From Symsagittifera roscoffensis (Eukaryota; Xenacoelomorpha; Acoela; Convolutidae): DNA of 64,000 nt. The notes under the pieces are model-generated. The model had not been told where the DNA came from. It made no database searches and saw nothing but the letters and a program-made list of their open reading frames with translations. Below, one piece after another: positions 44,023-55,769 of this stretch. The stretch's first letter is position 1, and each line of letters begins with the position of its first letter. The stretch is taken from assembly GCF_963678635.1 (NCBI RefSeq), contig NC_087071.1:22759013-22823012 (forward strand), written 5' to 3'. Position numbers and translations under genes: made by a program.

Positions 44023-44610
44023 CTAATCGGAATTCTTCCTTTCTGGACTTCCGAACGCCTTTTTGTCCCCAACTAGAATAACCTCCGTGCTCGAGATGCA
44101 GCAGTCTGCCGTAAGATCCACTTTTATAATTTTCTGGTAGATTCTTCCTGTACTGTTCTCCTGTGGGCTGGAAATATTGGTTGAGGCTTCAAATGCCAGC
44201 AAACTTCCCGGTAGCACTGTATCAGCCCGTTCTGATCCTACTAGATCCCAGAACGAAATCAGTTTTTGAGACTCTGATTGTTTAGTTCCAGAATGTGTCG
44301 GAGTTGACGTCGATTGACCAGAATCCCTTCTTTGATTAACAATGTCCATTTTCCGCCATTCAACCTGTGGCCTATCATCCTCCGAACTGTATGTATCTTG
44401 CACTAGTTGCACTGTTCTCGTTCTCCGATATGTTGTCTCCGTCACTTGTTCTAACAGTTGGTCTCTACTTCTATCTCGATCCACTATTTTCACCGTCTTT
44501 TTTGGTTTTTCCTCCATTCTGCTGCTCGTTTCTGGATATGCTTGTTTGCTGATTTTGTCGACCGACTGTTTGCAATTAGAAAGTTTACTTAAACTGTTTG
44601 GCTCACGCAC
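44023..44610 (-). pseudogene. Unusually long, charged linker between RNase H and integrase
   Basis: 195 codons on the minus strand with no retroviral domain: Ser/Thr/Arg/Gln-rich (DRDRSRDQLLEQ, SGQSTSTPTHSGTK). Typical gypsy elements have only a short tether here. The end (SPERKNSD) is followed by the integrase zinc-binding part. Confidence 0.5.
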
Positions 44611-44955
44611 ACTTTGAAAGACCTGAGTTTGGACCGTTTTCGTTCCGGTCTAGCTGTGTTCGTTTTTGGACAGAACGGTCGCTATAGCAACCGTGGGATA
44701 ATTTATTTTTTAATTCATCAAGTGTGTCTCTCAATCCAGAATGTTTTAGAATCTTTTCATTCTGAATTCCGTTTACTGTATTGTTTAGCCGACTGCTTAA
44801 ACAGTCGAGTGCTTTATGAAAACATTCAATCGATGCCAGAACGAATTTTTCATCTAAAGATGTCTCTAGCCAGGGTTCCCCGTTTGGCTCTCTTGATATT
44901 AATTCACAATCCCCATGTCCTTACCTGGTATATGTACGACTTTAAATTTGTAAGG

Positions 44956-45306
44956 TCATAACCTATCTACCCACCTGGTAAGTCGGGATTGGTACGTTTT
45001 GTTAGACTTGTTTTCATCTAATGCTGATGTGAGAGCCTTGTGGTCTGTGGCCAGACTGAATTCTTTCCCCAGTAGATAGTGTTTAAATCTACCTACCGCC
45101 CAAACTACTGCGAGCAGCTCTAGCTCGTTTGTCGAATACTTTTTTTCCTGAACGTTAAGATAACGTGATGCGAACGCAATAGGTACCCATTCGTTATCTT
45201 CTATTTTCTGTTCTAGCGTTGCTCCGCGACCACTATGACTAGCATCACACTTTACCCGAGTATCCTTTTTGGGGTCATAATAATGAATTTGCGCGATCCG
45301 TGCCAC
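44956..45306 (-). pseudogene. RNase H domain of the gypsy-type element
   Basis: CDASHSGRGATLEQ carries the first catalytic Asp. It is followed by FASRYLNVQEKKYSTNELE and LATDHKALTSAL, the usual RNase H pattern of Ty3/gypsy elements. Frame broken from the RT. Confidence 0.85.
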
Positions 45307-45394
45307 CGCTTTTTTTTTATCTCTTCGAAGATCAAAGAGTGTTCTTCCCCCAATCGAATTTTTTTACAGGCAATTGAACTTTCTTCATCTATTT

Positions 45395-46391
45395 TTACTC
45401 ATTTTCTTCTCGTAACAATGGTCTGAGTTTGTCAGTTAAACTCGCAGCGTTAGGGATAAATTTAGAAAGATGATTAATACTAACCATAAACGATCTTAAT
45501 TGTTTTAAGGACTTCGGGTGTTGCAATTTTAGTTTTGCCTCTGTTTGGTGATTTGCGGTGTTATTCCTTCTGACGTAAGTTTGTGAACTAGCTAGTTCAC
45601 CTCTGATTGAAAGAATGCGCATTTTTCCAATTTTAACGCTAAATTTTCATTGTCCAATTTCTTTAAAACATTTGTTACTAACTGTTCATGTTCATGTTCA
45701 TCTCCCTTGGATACGATCAAAATGTCATCCAAGAAACAGAAAGTATTTTTTGCATGATTTAATGTTCGATCCATGGCCTTTTGAAATTCTGCAGGCATGT
45801 CTGCTAATCCATAGAACCGGGTTAAAAACCTATATGTTCCTGTTGCCTGCCCACCCACAATGTTAAAATTACACTGCTTAGCTGTTTCAGCATTCAGTCT
45901 AATTTGACTAAAGCCTATTTCAAATCCAAAACAGTGAAATATAGCGTACCAAATGTATTAGAAATTACTATCTGACTTACTCCATCCAGTAATTCATCCT
46001 TATTTGGCATCTGATATTTGTTGTTATACAGTTGCCTATTTATGGGTTTTGCATCTAGCGCCAACTTAATCGAATCATCTTTTTCACTCGTGCATTTGGC
46101 CAGTTTTGTTGTATGACCCTCTGATAACAATTTCGATAAATCAGCTTGCACTTTGTCTTGTATATGCATAGGAATCCTCCCACCTTTTTCCTGAATGGGA
46201 CATAGTGGGTATTTGAGATTTGTGTTCACCACATGATTTTTCGATTCCCCTTTTTGATCAAAAAAAGACGGGAATTTTTTGTAAAACTGATTTTTCCTAC
46301 CTTCCGGCTGCTCACACAATAGCACGTCAAACCTGGGTTTTTGTAATTGGGCAGACTTCTGTGCCGTTTGCATTCCCAGTTTTCCTTGCAA
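45395..46391 (-). pseudogene. Reverse transcriptase of the gypsy-type element (broken)
   Basis: Pieces at 45915-46391, 45592-45858 and 45395-45622. Seen motifs: GGRIPMHIQDKV entry, LALDAKPINRQLYNNKYQMP, FYGLADMPAEFQKAMDR, and the catalytic box CFLDDILIVSKG. At least two frame breaks separate them. Confidence 0.85.
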
Positions 46392-46415
46392 ATCTAATCC
46401 CAGAATACATCTTGC

Positions 46416-46619
46416 TCAGCGTTCTGTCACTAAGAACGTTGCGTCTGTCACTTCCCACCCTGCTGACCTGATACTAATACATAATGCGCCTAGTATTTGA
46501 ATTGGTAGCTTGTTATAATCAACAAACTGTGTCGACAGGTTCAGTTCTTCAGGTGGAAAAGATACTGGACTTCCCGTGTCAGTTTTCATATTTATAATAT
46601 GTTTGTCGATTCTCACCAA
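46416..46619 (-). pseudogene. Retroviral-type aspartic protease domain of the gypsy-type element
   Basis: The minus strand reads IINMKTDTGSPVSF: DTG is the catalytic triad of retropepsins, with VTDATFLV further on as in the flap/core strand. It is separated from gag by a stop near 46620. Confidence 0.75.
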
Positions 46620-46625
46620 CGCTTT

Positions 46626-47741
46626 CTAAGCTTTTATTTTGTGTGATCTTGGATCTCTTCTAATGTCAATTAGTCGAACATCCTTTGTATCCAATCTCAT
46701 CTTTTTGTCTTTGACTCCTGATGTTAATTTTCCAATTTCTCCATCCGAATCATGTAATCTGGGTTCCACCGCCATGATTTCGAACTCCTCACAGGAATCA
46801 AAACTACGAATTAGGTTGCAATCTTCTTCTGAACTAGAATTTTCTTCCGCGATCTCATTCACCTGATTCAATCTGCACACTTTTGCGAAATGATTTGGTT
46901 TATTACAGCTTTTACATGTTTTTCCCATCGCTGGACAACTTTTCAAATGTCCTTCACCAAAGGTTCTACCACATCTAGTACATTGTTTTTTTTTTCAGTT
47001 CTGTTTTTTGTGTCTTTGTTATCGTTCCACTTCTTCCTGAATTGGTCTCGATTCGATCGTCTGTAATTCTGATTTTTGCTCCCAACTGCCAATATTGGCT
47101 CCTGTTTTATTTTAGTCTGAGGCTCAAAGAGTTTTCCTCCCGTTGAGCTTCCTACCACCAATTTTTGAAATGCTTGTGTCGTTTGCTTGCTTTGTTCAAA
47201 TTTAACGGCCCGTTTCAATACTTCGTCTGGTGTGAAAGTCTCAAAAGTCAATGTATTTTGCAATGCAGTATTCTTCATTTGTGATATAAATAGATCTCTC
47301 ACCAATTCTTCCTCTAATCCACCCAATTCAGCCGTAGCTGCTTGTGCAGTTAAAGCCGCATGTTTTTCGTTTTTTCAAATGACACTTTAGCTACACTCAC
47401 CATCTCTCTGAACACAACTTTTGAGATTTCAATATGTGGATTTTTTTGTACGAATTTTTTCTTTCCTTCTGTGCCCAGTGCCAAAAATAAACGAGACGTA
47501 AGTCGTTTTCGAACCTCGTTTTCGAACGTCGTTCCTTCGGTCCTCGTTCACTTCTCTCTTCATTTTCGAGTATTACTCTGTCTCTTCTTAGTCTATCTCT
47601 CGCCTCTCGATCTGTTACTGCCTGGACAGTTTCATGATCTCCTGGAGTTTCCGGTCGAGGCATTGGATCATCAATTACTTCTTTTGGTTTTTCTAGTAAT
47701 ATCTCAGGATTCACACTTTCTTTGACTGTCAACGCTAACAT
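46626..47741 (-). pseudogene. gag-like region of the gypsy-type element (broken)
   Basis: Three open pieces: 47397-47741 (charged N-terminal part), 46943-47326 (GLEEELVRDLFISQMK, the capsid C-terminal pattern of gypsy Gag) and 46626-46946. The last two overlap by 4 bases out of frame at the zinc-knuckle region: a C-x2-C-x4-H-x4-C knuckle (CKSCNKPNHFAKVC) is in the last piece and a preceding CxxC-type knuckle straddles the break. The frameshift may be decay, since other breaks are plentiful. Confidence 0.75.
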
Positions 47742-47845
47742 AACATTGATCCAACCAAATTTTGAAATTCCACGGGGGGTTCGAGCTAGCTGACGTCCAG
47801 AACACTGGGATACCCATGTCCGTTCTGTTATCCTGTGCCATGAAT

Positions 47846-47861
47846 CCTGCTGGCTGCACCA
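47846..47861 (-). other. Primer binding site of the gypsy-type element
   Basis: Directly after the 5' LTR the minus strand reads TGGTGCAGCCAGCAGG. The leading TGG pairs with the universal CCA end of a tRNA. I cannot name the tRNA with confidence. Confidence 0.65.
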
Positions 47862-48163
47862 TGCGGTAAAGTGATGTAAAGCTTTACATTTAAGTTGAAA
47901 ATGATTAGTTTCAATAGTTTTAATTTAAATTGAAACTGTGTTTTTTTTAACATCATCTGCGGTTTCGTGAACCAGCTCAATAAACGTATCTCGGTACGCA
48001 GAGCTTAAGAACTAAAACAGAATCTACGCAGCGATCAACATTGCGTGAACTTGGCCATTACATAATAACAAAATATATAATTACAGATACCGATATGCGT
48101 TCCAAGGTTAGTGTGCAGCGACAGTTACTTGGTTACTGCACATGCAGTATGTGCTGTACCACA
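47862..48163 (-). repeat. 5' LTR of the gypsy-type element
   Basis: 302 bp match to the other LTR, with three extra T's. The 5 bp target copy TACAA follows at 48164. Confidence 0.93.
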
Positions 48164-49074
48164 TACAATCAGCCGACCGATGAAACGGTTGGAGTCTATG
48201 AGCATAATCAAAATCTTTATTGAGGACTCAAAGGAAGCCTACAAGAACCTCCGAACCAAGCCTCAGCTAAACGAAATTGGAAAGCCTTCAGCATAGACGA
48301 TTATGATAGAGCATTGAAGAAGCTCACGAAGGGTGCCCTCTCAGAAGATGAGGTCCACCCAATTGCACGCATTTAAGTACTTTGACCTCGGCACTCGTCA
48401 ACGCCTGTTCTGTATTAATGATCGGAGCTGGACTGAGAGGCTTTTTTCGACCGAGACGCAGGAGGAGAGCAGTTATTATTCCCATTTTGAAAAGAAATCA
48501 CTCCCCATTCAACAAAAGAGCTACCGGCATGGGTCCCTTCTCTCTGTCGCCACAAAGATTTGCGAAACAATGGTGGTCCGCAGACTCAAGGCCTGGGCTC
48601 AGCTCAACAATATCATCCCCGTCCCAATATCTAACGTTGGTTGCGCAAAAAGTATTCGATGCATTGCAGATGCGCAAGCGGACAATGATAGACGGGTTTG
48701 ATTTTTTTACTTCCCACAACAAGCTTTGCAAATGAGTTCTGCTCGATGACCTCGCTCACAACGGCTCCCCGAACAGCCTCCTCCACTGGATCAGATCTTA
48801 GATTGACGACAAGAAAACAGTTGTCCTTTGCAACTAATCGCTTAGCAACTTCAGTTTTTTTCAGCCCCAATGTCCGTAAAGCAACCCGATGTTTCTCCAC
48901 CTGTCTGTGCTCGCCAATGCCTCCCACATCAATGAAATCAAGATCACAAACCTGAAAATCATCATGGGCGTTTTTGCTGACATTCTGACGACAATCTTCC
49001 AAGCCAATACTCCAGATGAAGCAGCCGCCATCGTGCAACATGTTCTCGACAGCATCGGAACTTGGACCATATGC

Positions 49075-49131
49075 CATTAAATGCAGATCAGCAAAGATGT
49101 TGTCAAGAACCATGTTGATCTGCATTTAATG
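49075..49131. repeat. Perfect 16 bp inverted repeat, 25 bp loop
   Basis: CATTAAATGCAGATCA (49075-49090) and its reverse complement (49116-49131) flank GCAAAGATGTTGTC-type sequence. A direct repeat TGTCAAGAACCATGTTGA overlaps it (49101 and 49133). The pattern looks like a template-switch event inside the LINE. Confidence 0.9.
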
Positions 49132-50106
49132 CTGTCAAGAACCATGTTGACCTGCACAACAACCATATGTATCTCTCTGGCTCCTAGGGAAACAGCAGGC
49201 AAAGCCTTGCCTCTGCTGCCGGGTCCGGTTTTATACCGAATATTTGGTACCTTTGGTACCGAATATTTTACCGCGAGGATATCTTCGGTTCACCAGGTAA
49301 TTTTCACTGAGCACGCCCGTCTCGTAAAACAACAAATAATCAGCCGTTGCAACAATCTGCGGTCTCAGAATGTTGGAAACTGTTGTCTCTTCTCTGCCGC
49401 TTGTACAAGGCCTTTATTCGTCCTTGCACTATGTTTGATAAGGTGTCTAACAGTACTTCCTAGGTGACCATGTCAAGCACAGCCTGAATGTCAGAAACAA
49501 CAGCGCCGTCCGTGCCATCACTGGAGCTCCGAAGTGAACCCATTCATCCAGTTTCAAAATGAAGCCGATGCCGAAATTCGGGACTGATCCAGGATGCACC
49601 AACCTCTTTTTTAAATTTGACAAGTTTTATCCGGACTACAACCTCAAGAAACTACATCAGGACTCAGGAAAGACCTCGCCTCAGATAACCAACAGCCAAG
49701 CAACAGTACCGATCAGATTGGAGAACAAATTACAGAAGGATATTCGAAGAGATCCAGCAGGGAGCTTGCGTCAGGCATCATTTGCGAATGAGAACGAGGC
49801 AAGAATTCAACTGAACGCAGACTTGCATCACATGAAGGCTACAAATAGAAGAACCCTACTTTTCGACAAAACTAGGTCATGAATCGACAAAAAAGCTTCA
49901 TCTACTAAGCTTAATCAGCCCTCTTGGTTGCTGTCGGTTGCTCAGCGCTTTATGAGAGCTGAGACCGACAAATCCCCAAATGAAACCCGGCCCTTGAAGT
50001 CGCCGAATAATTCCTCAATCACTGACCTTTCTGGGTTGACGAGATACACGAAATTCTCGTCCGGAAAAAGGATCTAAGTTCACACGGACAAAAACCTATC
50101 GCACAT

Positions 50107-50185
50107 CAACAGAGAAACAACAACAATAACAACGAAAAACAAGAAAAACAAAAACAACAACAAAAAACAAAAACAAAATAAACAA
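50107..50185 (+). repeat. A/C-rich simple repeat, likely LINE tail
   Basis: Runs of AAC and A interspersed with C over 79 bases, directly after the LINE remnant and in the sense expected for its 3' tail. Confidence 0.7.
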
Positions 50186-51269
50186 GCTCGTGGCATCAAA
50201 TTGGCCCATTTAATGATGAGATAACTGTCAGGCTTGAGACAACAAAGCGCATGCGTTCAAATTCTGACTAGACCAATTGTTTTAGAAATGCAAATTTTTT
50301 GCGCAACCGGAAAGTTTTCTTTGATTTCTCTTCTGATTTTTTATCGGCTAAGATGCCCCGTCAATGAGCTTGCTTATCGCTTAACCGTTTTCAATCTAAT
50401 GAAAAAATTTCAAGAAATTATTTCCGTTTTTTTTATTCAATCTATTTAAAATTCTTTTTATTGCGTTTTAGAAAGTTTTTTTTTCTGATTTTTTTTTGTC
50501 TTAGCATTCTCTCGTATTCCAAAGAAACGAATGTTTAAAAAATCATATTTTTGTCTTCTCTTGTTTGGTTGTTTCAAATCTTTTGTGACTATCCGTCTGT
50601 TTTTTGCAAAAAAATATCTATAGCACAGTGCGTCGAATTTCACAAAACAATTGATAAAAACACAGGTACCGCGACATCTTGCAAGAAAAGTCAATTCGCA
50701 ACAAAACACATTTCGCAAATTTTAGGAAAACCGACAACTCGCAGTTTTTTGAAGCTAATGGGAAACTTTATATTCTCGGTTTAAGCTCGCCTGTGAGAGC
50801 ACCACAGGCGTGTCGCCGCTTCTCGGCGTTAACCGGCTCTAAGTTTCGTATCAAGTCCTAACCTCTATTGCCAAGTTCGCAACATGTTGGCGGGACTGCG
50901 GCGGTGAAAATATTACGAGCAGTATGTTAATGCGAGTTGTCTTTTACTGCAAGTTGTGTTTTCGTGCGAGTTGTATCATTACCTAAAATATCAGCTTGGT
51001 TTAATATGGCAAGGCCAACTCGTTTTTTAGGCGTCGATAACATTGACTTAGCTTGTTCTTTTCAAGGCACCAGAAGAGAAGAAGGACTCCCAGTAGTAAA
51101 AGATTCCCAGAAACCTTATGTTCAAATTCGGTTTTTCAAATCAAAATAAGCATAGCAAATACTTTAAGTTTTACACGTGGATTTTGATCAATAATTTGGC
51201 CTTCCTTCGCGTTAGCCTCTCTTTCAAAAAAGATTCAAGCATAATGAGGATTTCTGTATAGAATAATTG
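50186..51269. other. No gene seen
   Basis: AT-rich DNA with short open frames only. Starts a weakly recognisable duplication of 22.4-22.9 kb; clear similarity begins near 51270. Confidence 0.45.
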
Positions 51270-51561
51270 TTTTGAAGTCGAAGTTCTAGCCGCTTGTCTT
51301 CAACTCTTACTCATGTGCGCCTACAATTCCCTGGTACCCGATCATTTTTCTGCAGTTTTTACAAGAACGCATAAACTTATTTTCTGATATTTTTGTGTTT
51401 GCTTATCATTAAGCATAATCCGCAGATCTTCAATGTTGTTCTTTTTTCAGAAGTTTTATAAATACTATATTGCAGGTTTTTGCTGTAATGTGCAGGTTTT
51501 TTCGCCCTGAAGTTTGAATCACGTGAAAATATTTTCTTTGTCATTTGTATGAGGTGTTTAG

Positions 51562-52137
51562 ATTGCCAAAGCGTAGAAGAGGCTGAAGAAGATCTGCATC
51601 ATTCTCCTGCCTTTTGTAGCTCTTTCCTTGTCTCAATTAAACTTCATGTTATGCGTATCGGAGATAAGTAAAGCAGCAAACAATCGGCTAAGGTATTAGT
51701 CTGTCACACTGCAGGTCGGTGGTTTATTATAGTCAAGTTTTTATTCTTAATGACTTTTGGACAAATTATATGATAAACATAACCGTATAAAGTCATCCTG
51801 ATTCTAGCAGATAATAACTACATGTGAACCATTGCAAAAAGGATTAAGATCTCCTATAAGGCAGCGCACAATATGTTCATGAGCGTAGCTCAACTTTTAA
51901 CAAATTATTTTTTTTCAAGCCTATTAGCTGCTCGCCGCCTTTGAGTATATGTATGTGATCTACGGCAAGATCTACTTCCACCACAAAGCACTCAGTGCAA
52001 TACATGAACTCAACAACTGCTATATGTTTACGAGATCAAGCAAGCAAGTCTTCCGGAAATCTGATCACGTGAAAACAAGGACAAGTGACGAAAAAAAGAA
52101 TATATTTTGTCATCAGTTGACTCATCAGTGATATATG
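51562..52137 (+). pseudogene. Decayed copy of the last two PGAP2-like exons
   Basis: 51562-51660 matches exon 5: TAT has become TAG (fifth codon), a GGATCT stretch is lost or changed, and the donor GTAAGT reads ATAAGT. From 51920 the last exon follows, with a second stop (TCG to TAG) two codons in, then about 45 well-preserved codons (MYVIYGKIYFHHKALSAIHE) and a frame change in the Ser/Glu tail. Exons 1-4 are not present upstream. Confidence 0.9.
51682..51730 (+). repeat. tRNA-derived repeat, second copy
   Basis: Located between the two dead PGAP2-like exons, the same place as 23478-23530 in the intact gene. It was therefore present before the segment duplicated. CTGTCACACTGCAGGTC resembles the anticodon arm of tRNA-Asp. 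Confidence 0.4.
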
Positions 52138-52139
52138 TT

Positions 52140-53339
52140 ACAAAACTGATGTATCTACTACGTAGTTAATTGTTTATGATATATAATAAATGATTTTATA
52201 GATAGTTTATCTATCTCCTATGCCATAATGTTATCAAAACAATATCAATTAAGAAATCATGACATTAAATGGGACAATATTTGATTTTGGAAATATACTC
52301 ATAAAAATATACTTTGGAAATATACAGTAACAAAAAGATTTATCAGTGATGATTATGTGCACCCAGCCCAGTTAAATTGCAAAAAATGAAAATTTTTTAA
52401 AATAACTTCATTTTTTTTGCTTGTGTTATCTGCTAAAGGCTCTAAGATTTTTAGTTAGTTTTTCGAAAGTTTTTTTTTCTGTATGGTTTGTTGGTACGAG
52501 TGATTGTTCGATATGCTAGAATGTATCATAAAATGGTTTCATGAGTTAAATAAAAACTGTGTCAACAATTTGTTAAATTAAATGTTCAATATCATAAATT
52601 AATTTAGGTTGAATGAACGTAGTGTTTACATTTATATGTGTCGTGCTTACTGTTTCCTTTTTTTTCCAGAAAAAAACTTTAAATATTTCTCAACAAGCTC
52701 CTCTAGTAAATTTTTCCGAGGTTTGATTTTTGGTGTGTTTTCAAGTTAAATTACAATTACTTTCACAATTACAATTACTTTTTCTCAGAACCTGTTTGGT
52801 TTTGAGAAAAAAAAAATGTTTGTGATTGCCAATTTAAAATCAAGCGATTCTTTTTGTGTTTACGAAGTTGTTTTTGTCATTACTCCATTTCAATTTTTGA
52901 AGGAAAATGTCTTTTTAAAACAGTGAAAAATAGAATTCTTTAAATTTATTCGGGTTTTGCAAGAAGAAGGTGTGAGAGTCATGCTCTTTCTGAAGATGTT
53001 GACCGAAGTGTCATAAACTGAAGTTGTTTTCGATAAGTTTTTTTAGTTAGGGCACTATTTTGCCTTTTTGTACTTTATTTCTGTCTCAGCATCCAACACA
53101 CTTTTAATGAAACAAAGTTTATTTCTTAGTATAAGAGTTTTTTAAAAAAAATTTTCGAAGCCTCGTAAGCGAAATCTTTTTGGACTAATTTAAAACAATT
53201 TTAACGTCACATTTTGAAACCAAAGCGAAAAATTTTTGCAATAAGTTTAAGATGAACATGAAATTTTTGCTCTCGACCAGTTTATATGTTTCTTCTTTGA
53301 TATTGCAGTAATTTGATAAATTGTTCTCGCAAGTTTTGA
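52140..53339. other. Duplicated non-coding flank
   Basis: 52330-52390 (AACAAAAAGATTTATCAGTGATGATTATGTGC) matches 24250-24320, and ~52760 matches ~24430. No gene. Confidence 0.5.
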
Positions 53340-53835
53340 GGTTGATTTTTGATTGCATAGTTTGAAGTTTGCACAGAGTGCCATTTAAGATAAGGAAAAC
53401 GAAAAGTTGCAATAACAACAGTGCAAATTGGTTAAAAAATGAAGTTTTTTTAAATTTAATTTTCCGAAATAAATGTTTTTCTTTTCTGGTTTCCGGTATC
53501 AATATCCCAAATTTTCAAATGCTCCGACCACATGAAAAATTTTATTTTTTTTTTGTGCATTTTGGGTCTGTTTTTTGTGCGTGGTGTGATGAAAAAACTA
53601 GTTAGTGATATAAGCTGTCAATTATTCAATTAGTGAACAACAACTTTCGTTTTTTCCAATTTAAATGTTTGAATCGAAACTAAGAGGATTTTAATATGAT
53701 TTATTACTCGGTCTATTTCGATCGTTGCTCATTGTACCTGATTTTAAGTGAAAAACAATAAAAAATAAATGTACTGAAACTTCCCACGACAAAGTTTTTC
53801 CCCATTTTTAACAGCCGGAACAATAAAATTACTTT
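53340..53835. repeat. Direct repeat, first copy (1375 bp apart)
   Basis: Matches 54715-55205, e.g. CTCCGACCACATGA versus CTCTGACCACATGA, TTTCCGGTAT, and the block with ATGATTTATTACTCGG/GTGATTCCTTATTCGA. Non-coding and old. Confidence 0.7.
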
Positions 53836-54714
53836 TAATGAAAATTTTGAAAATTCTTGATTCGAAAAATTGGGTTGTCTTGCTTATCACAAATTTTGAC
53901 TAACTTCATATTTACAATTCGAAACACATTACGAGGCTAAACTGTGCACTGGATAGGTGCACACGTTTCTGTCTGAGGTTTTGTGGATTCCAGCGACAAG
54001 TCTGTAAACATGTCAAAATTTTGCCGGATCGATCAAAGAAAACGAAAGAACAAAAAAAGAACAAAAAGAGTGTCAATTCATAAAATGCACAGTTTGGCCT
54101 GGTAATGCAAAAAACTTTTTAAAAAAATAACTATCATAATTAGAAAAAAAACAATTGCTCAATATTCCAAGGCTGTTAGTAAACTAATTTTCGAAAGCTG
54201 GATCGAAAAACAGTTTGCAAGCAATTAATTACAGTTTTTGTTGATTCATTGGTTGCATTTGCAAAGTTTTTAAATATTATTTCAGCGACTCCTTAGAAAA
54301 ATAACTAAAACTGTTCCATGGTAACCCATTCGTTAACCCAATTCAATTTTCCGAGGAACATGTACTTTTTGTTTAAAACCGACAAAAAAAGTTATTTAAA
54401 TTTATCTCGATTTTGCCGAATGTTTGAGAACTTTGCTTTTACTAAAGATTTTAAGCAATATTTCATTTTCTTTGTTTGGATTTTCCGATAATTATATCAT
54501 TTAAAGTAAAACTTATCCTATTTTTGTCGTTGAGATCTATCTCAGTGTTTAGATAATTTGATAATGGTGCGTGGTTTTTTCTATGATTTAAATTTTTTTA
54601 TCGTCATTGCATAATTTACCATGCATTTATCATAATTAACAATGAATTTCATTTCACAAAAAGATTGGTGGTTCTTCATTATTGCACACTTGAAACTAGT
54701 TCTGAGGAAATTGA

Positions 54715-55205
54715 ATTATTTCTAATTTCTAGGTTGATTGTTGGTTTATTTTTGAAAACTGTTTTGAGTTTCATTTAAGAATTTTGAAAAAATCATAATA
54801 ACAGCGCGAATTGGTTGAAATTTTTTTTTTAGTTTTCGAAAAAGACTTGTTTTTCATGCTTCCGGTATATAAATCCCAATAATCAAGAATAGCTGGTTGC
54901 TTGCAAGCAAAACAAAACGCTCTGACCACATGAGAAACTCAATAAAAGGATTTTTTTGTATAATTTGGATCTCTTTTGTGCGTTGTGGGATTAATCACTT
55001 AGTGAACAACAACATTGGTTTTTTTTCAGCTTTTTTGAATGATCGAATTTCGTCTAAGAGGTCCATAATGTGATTCCTTATTCGATGTGTTTCGATGGTT
55101 ATTTGTGGCACCCAATTTTGAATGAAAAACAAAAAAAAGAACACCCGATGACTACGTTTCTTCCCATTTTCAATGGTCGCAACAATTAGCTTTCTATCAT
55201 TGATC
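54715..55205. repeat. Direct repeat, second copy
   Basis: Second copy of the block above, with about 40 bases extra after the TATAAATCCCAATAATC point. The stretch between the copies carries the dispersed repeat at 53929-54090. Confidence 0.7.
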
Positions 55206-55769
55206 TTTTGCCGAATTCAAAAGTTGGAAATTAAAGAAATATTTTTTTTGGTCTCTAAATTTAATATATATTTTTTTCTAAGATACTTACACTGATCAAA
55301 AAAACTGCTGTGATTTTCGCTCTTAGGTCTTACGTCATTTCAAAACGACTCTCTACTACGATCTTCGACATCTTCAACAATGACAAAATTCATTCTCAAT
55401 ATACCTCACATGCTTAAGAGACCAGTCGGTTATATGCAAAGCGATATTTTTTCTAGCACAGATAGTTTAAACCATTTTATTGTCAAAAAATGTTCAAGTT
55501 CATGCTTTTTGGTGTATCATTTTTTGATTGATATGTGAAAAAAACTAAAACTGAATTGAACAAAACTGAGTTTAAAGAATTAAAAATCAAATTCATAATT
55601 CAAGTTAAATTGTTTATAAACACTCGCCTAATTAACAAATACGCATCCATCCAATCGACTGACTCAAAACACTCTGATTTGGGAAATGCTCTGATACGTT
55701 TTTGTTGATAGCAAGCAGCATTGCTTAAGGTTTGGCTTGAATTTGTAACAGATTTAAGATTTCGACAAA

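Larger units (their letters stand above)
41323..48163 (-). mobile_element. Ty3/gypsy-type LTR retrotransposon, decayed, full length
   Basis: 6841 bp between 5 bp duplications TACAA (41318-41322 and 48164-48168). LTRs of 299 and 302 bp start TG and end CA, with the inner inverted repeat TGTGGTA/TACCACA. On the minus strand the order is PBS, gag with zinc knuckles, protease (DTG), reverse transcriptase (LDD), RNase H, integrase, charged tail, polypurine tract. The order RT-RNaseH-integrase is that of Ty3/gypsy. Reading frames are broken by many frameshifts and stops. The LTRs differ at about 20 sites by my count (~7%). Confidence 0.93.
48169..50185 (+). pseudogene. Degenerate LINE (non-LTR retrotransposon) with RT, plus strand
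   Basis: RT hallmarks appear in shifting frames: AVIIPILKRNHSPFN at ~48455, then in the next frame SVATKICETMVVRRLKAWAQ at ~48545, and GVFADILTTIFQANTPDEAA near 48965, a damaged FADD catalytic box. LYKAFIRPC near 49405 is a usual post-RT motif. The piece 49559-49882 (NENEARIQLNADLHHMK) may be its C-terminus. An A/C-rich tail (50107-50185) follows. At least five frame breaks; not functional. Confidence 0.7.

Noticed and set aside
48631-49125. 164-codon minus-strand open frame in the LINE region
   Set aside because: The plus strand carries recognisable RT motifs across the same bases, so this frame is a shadow.
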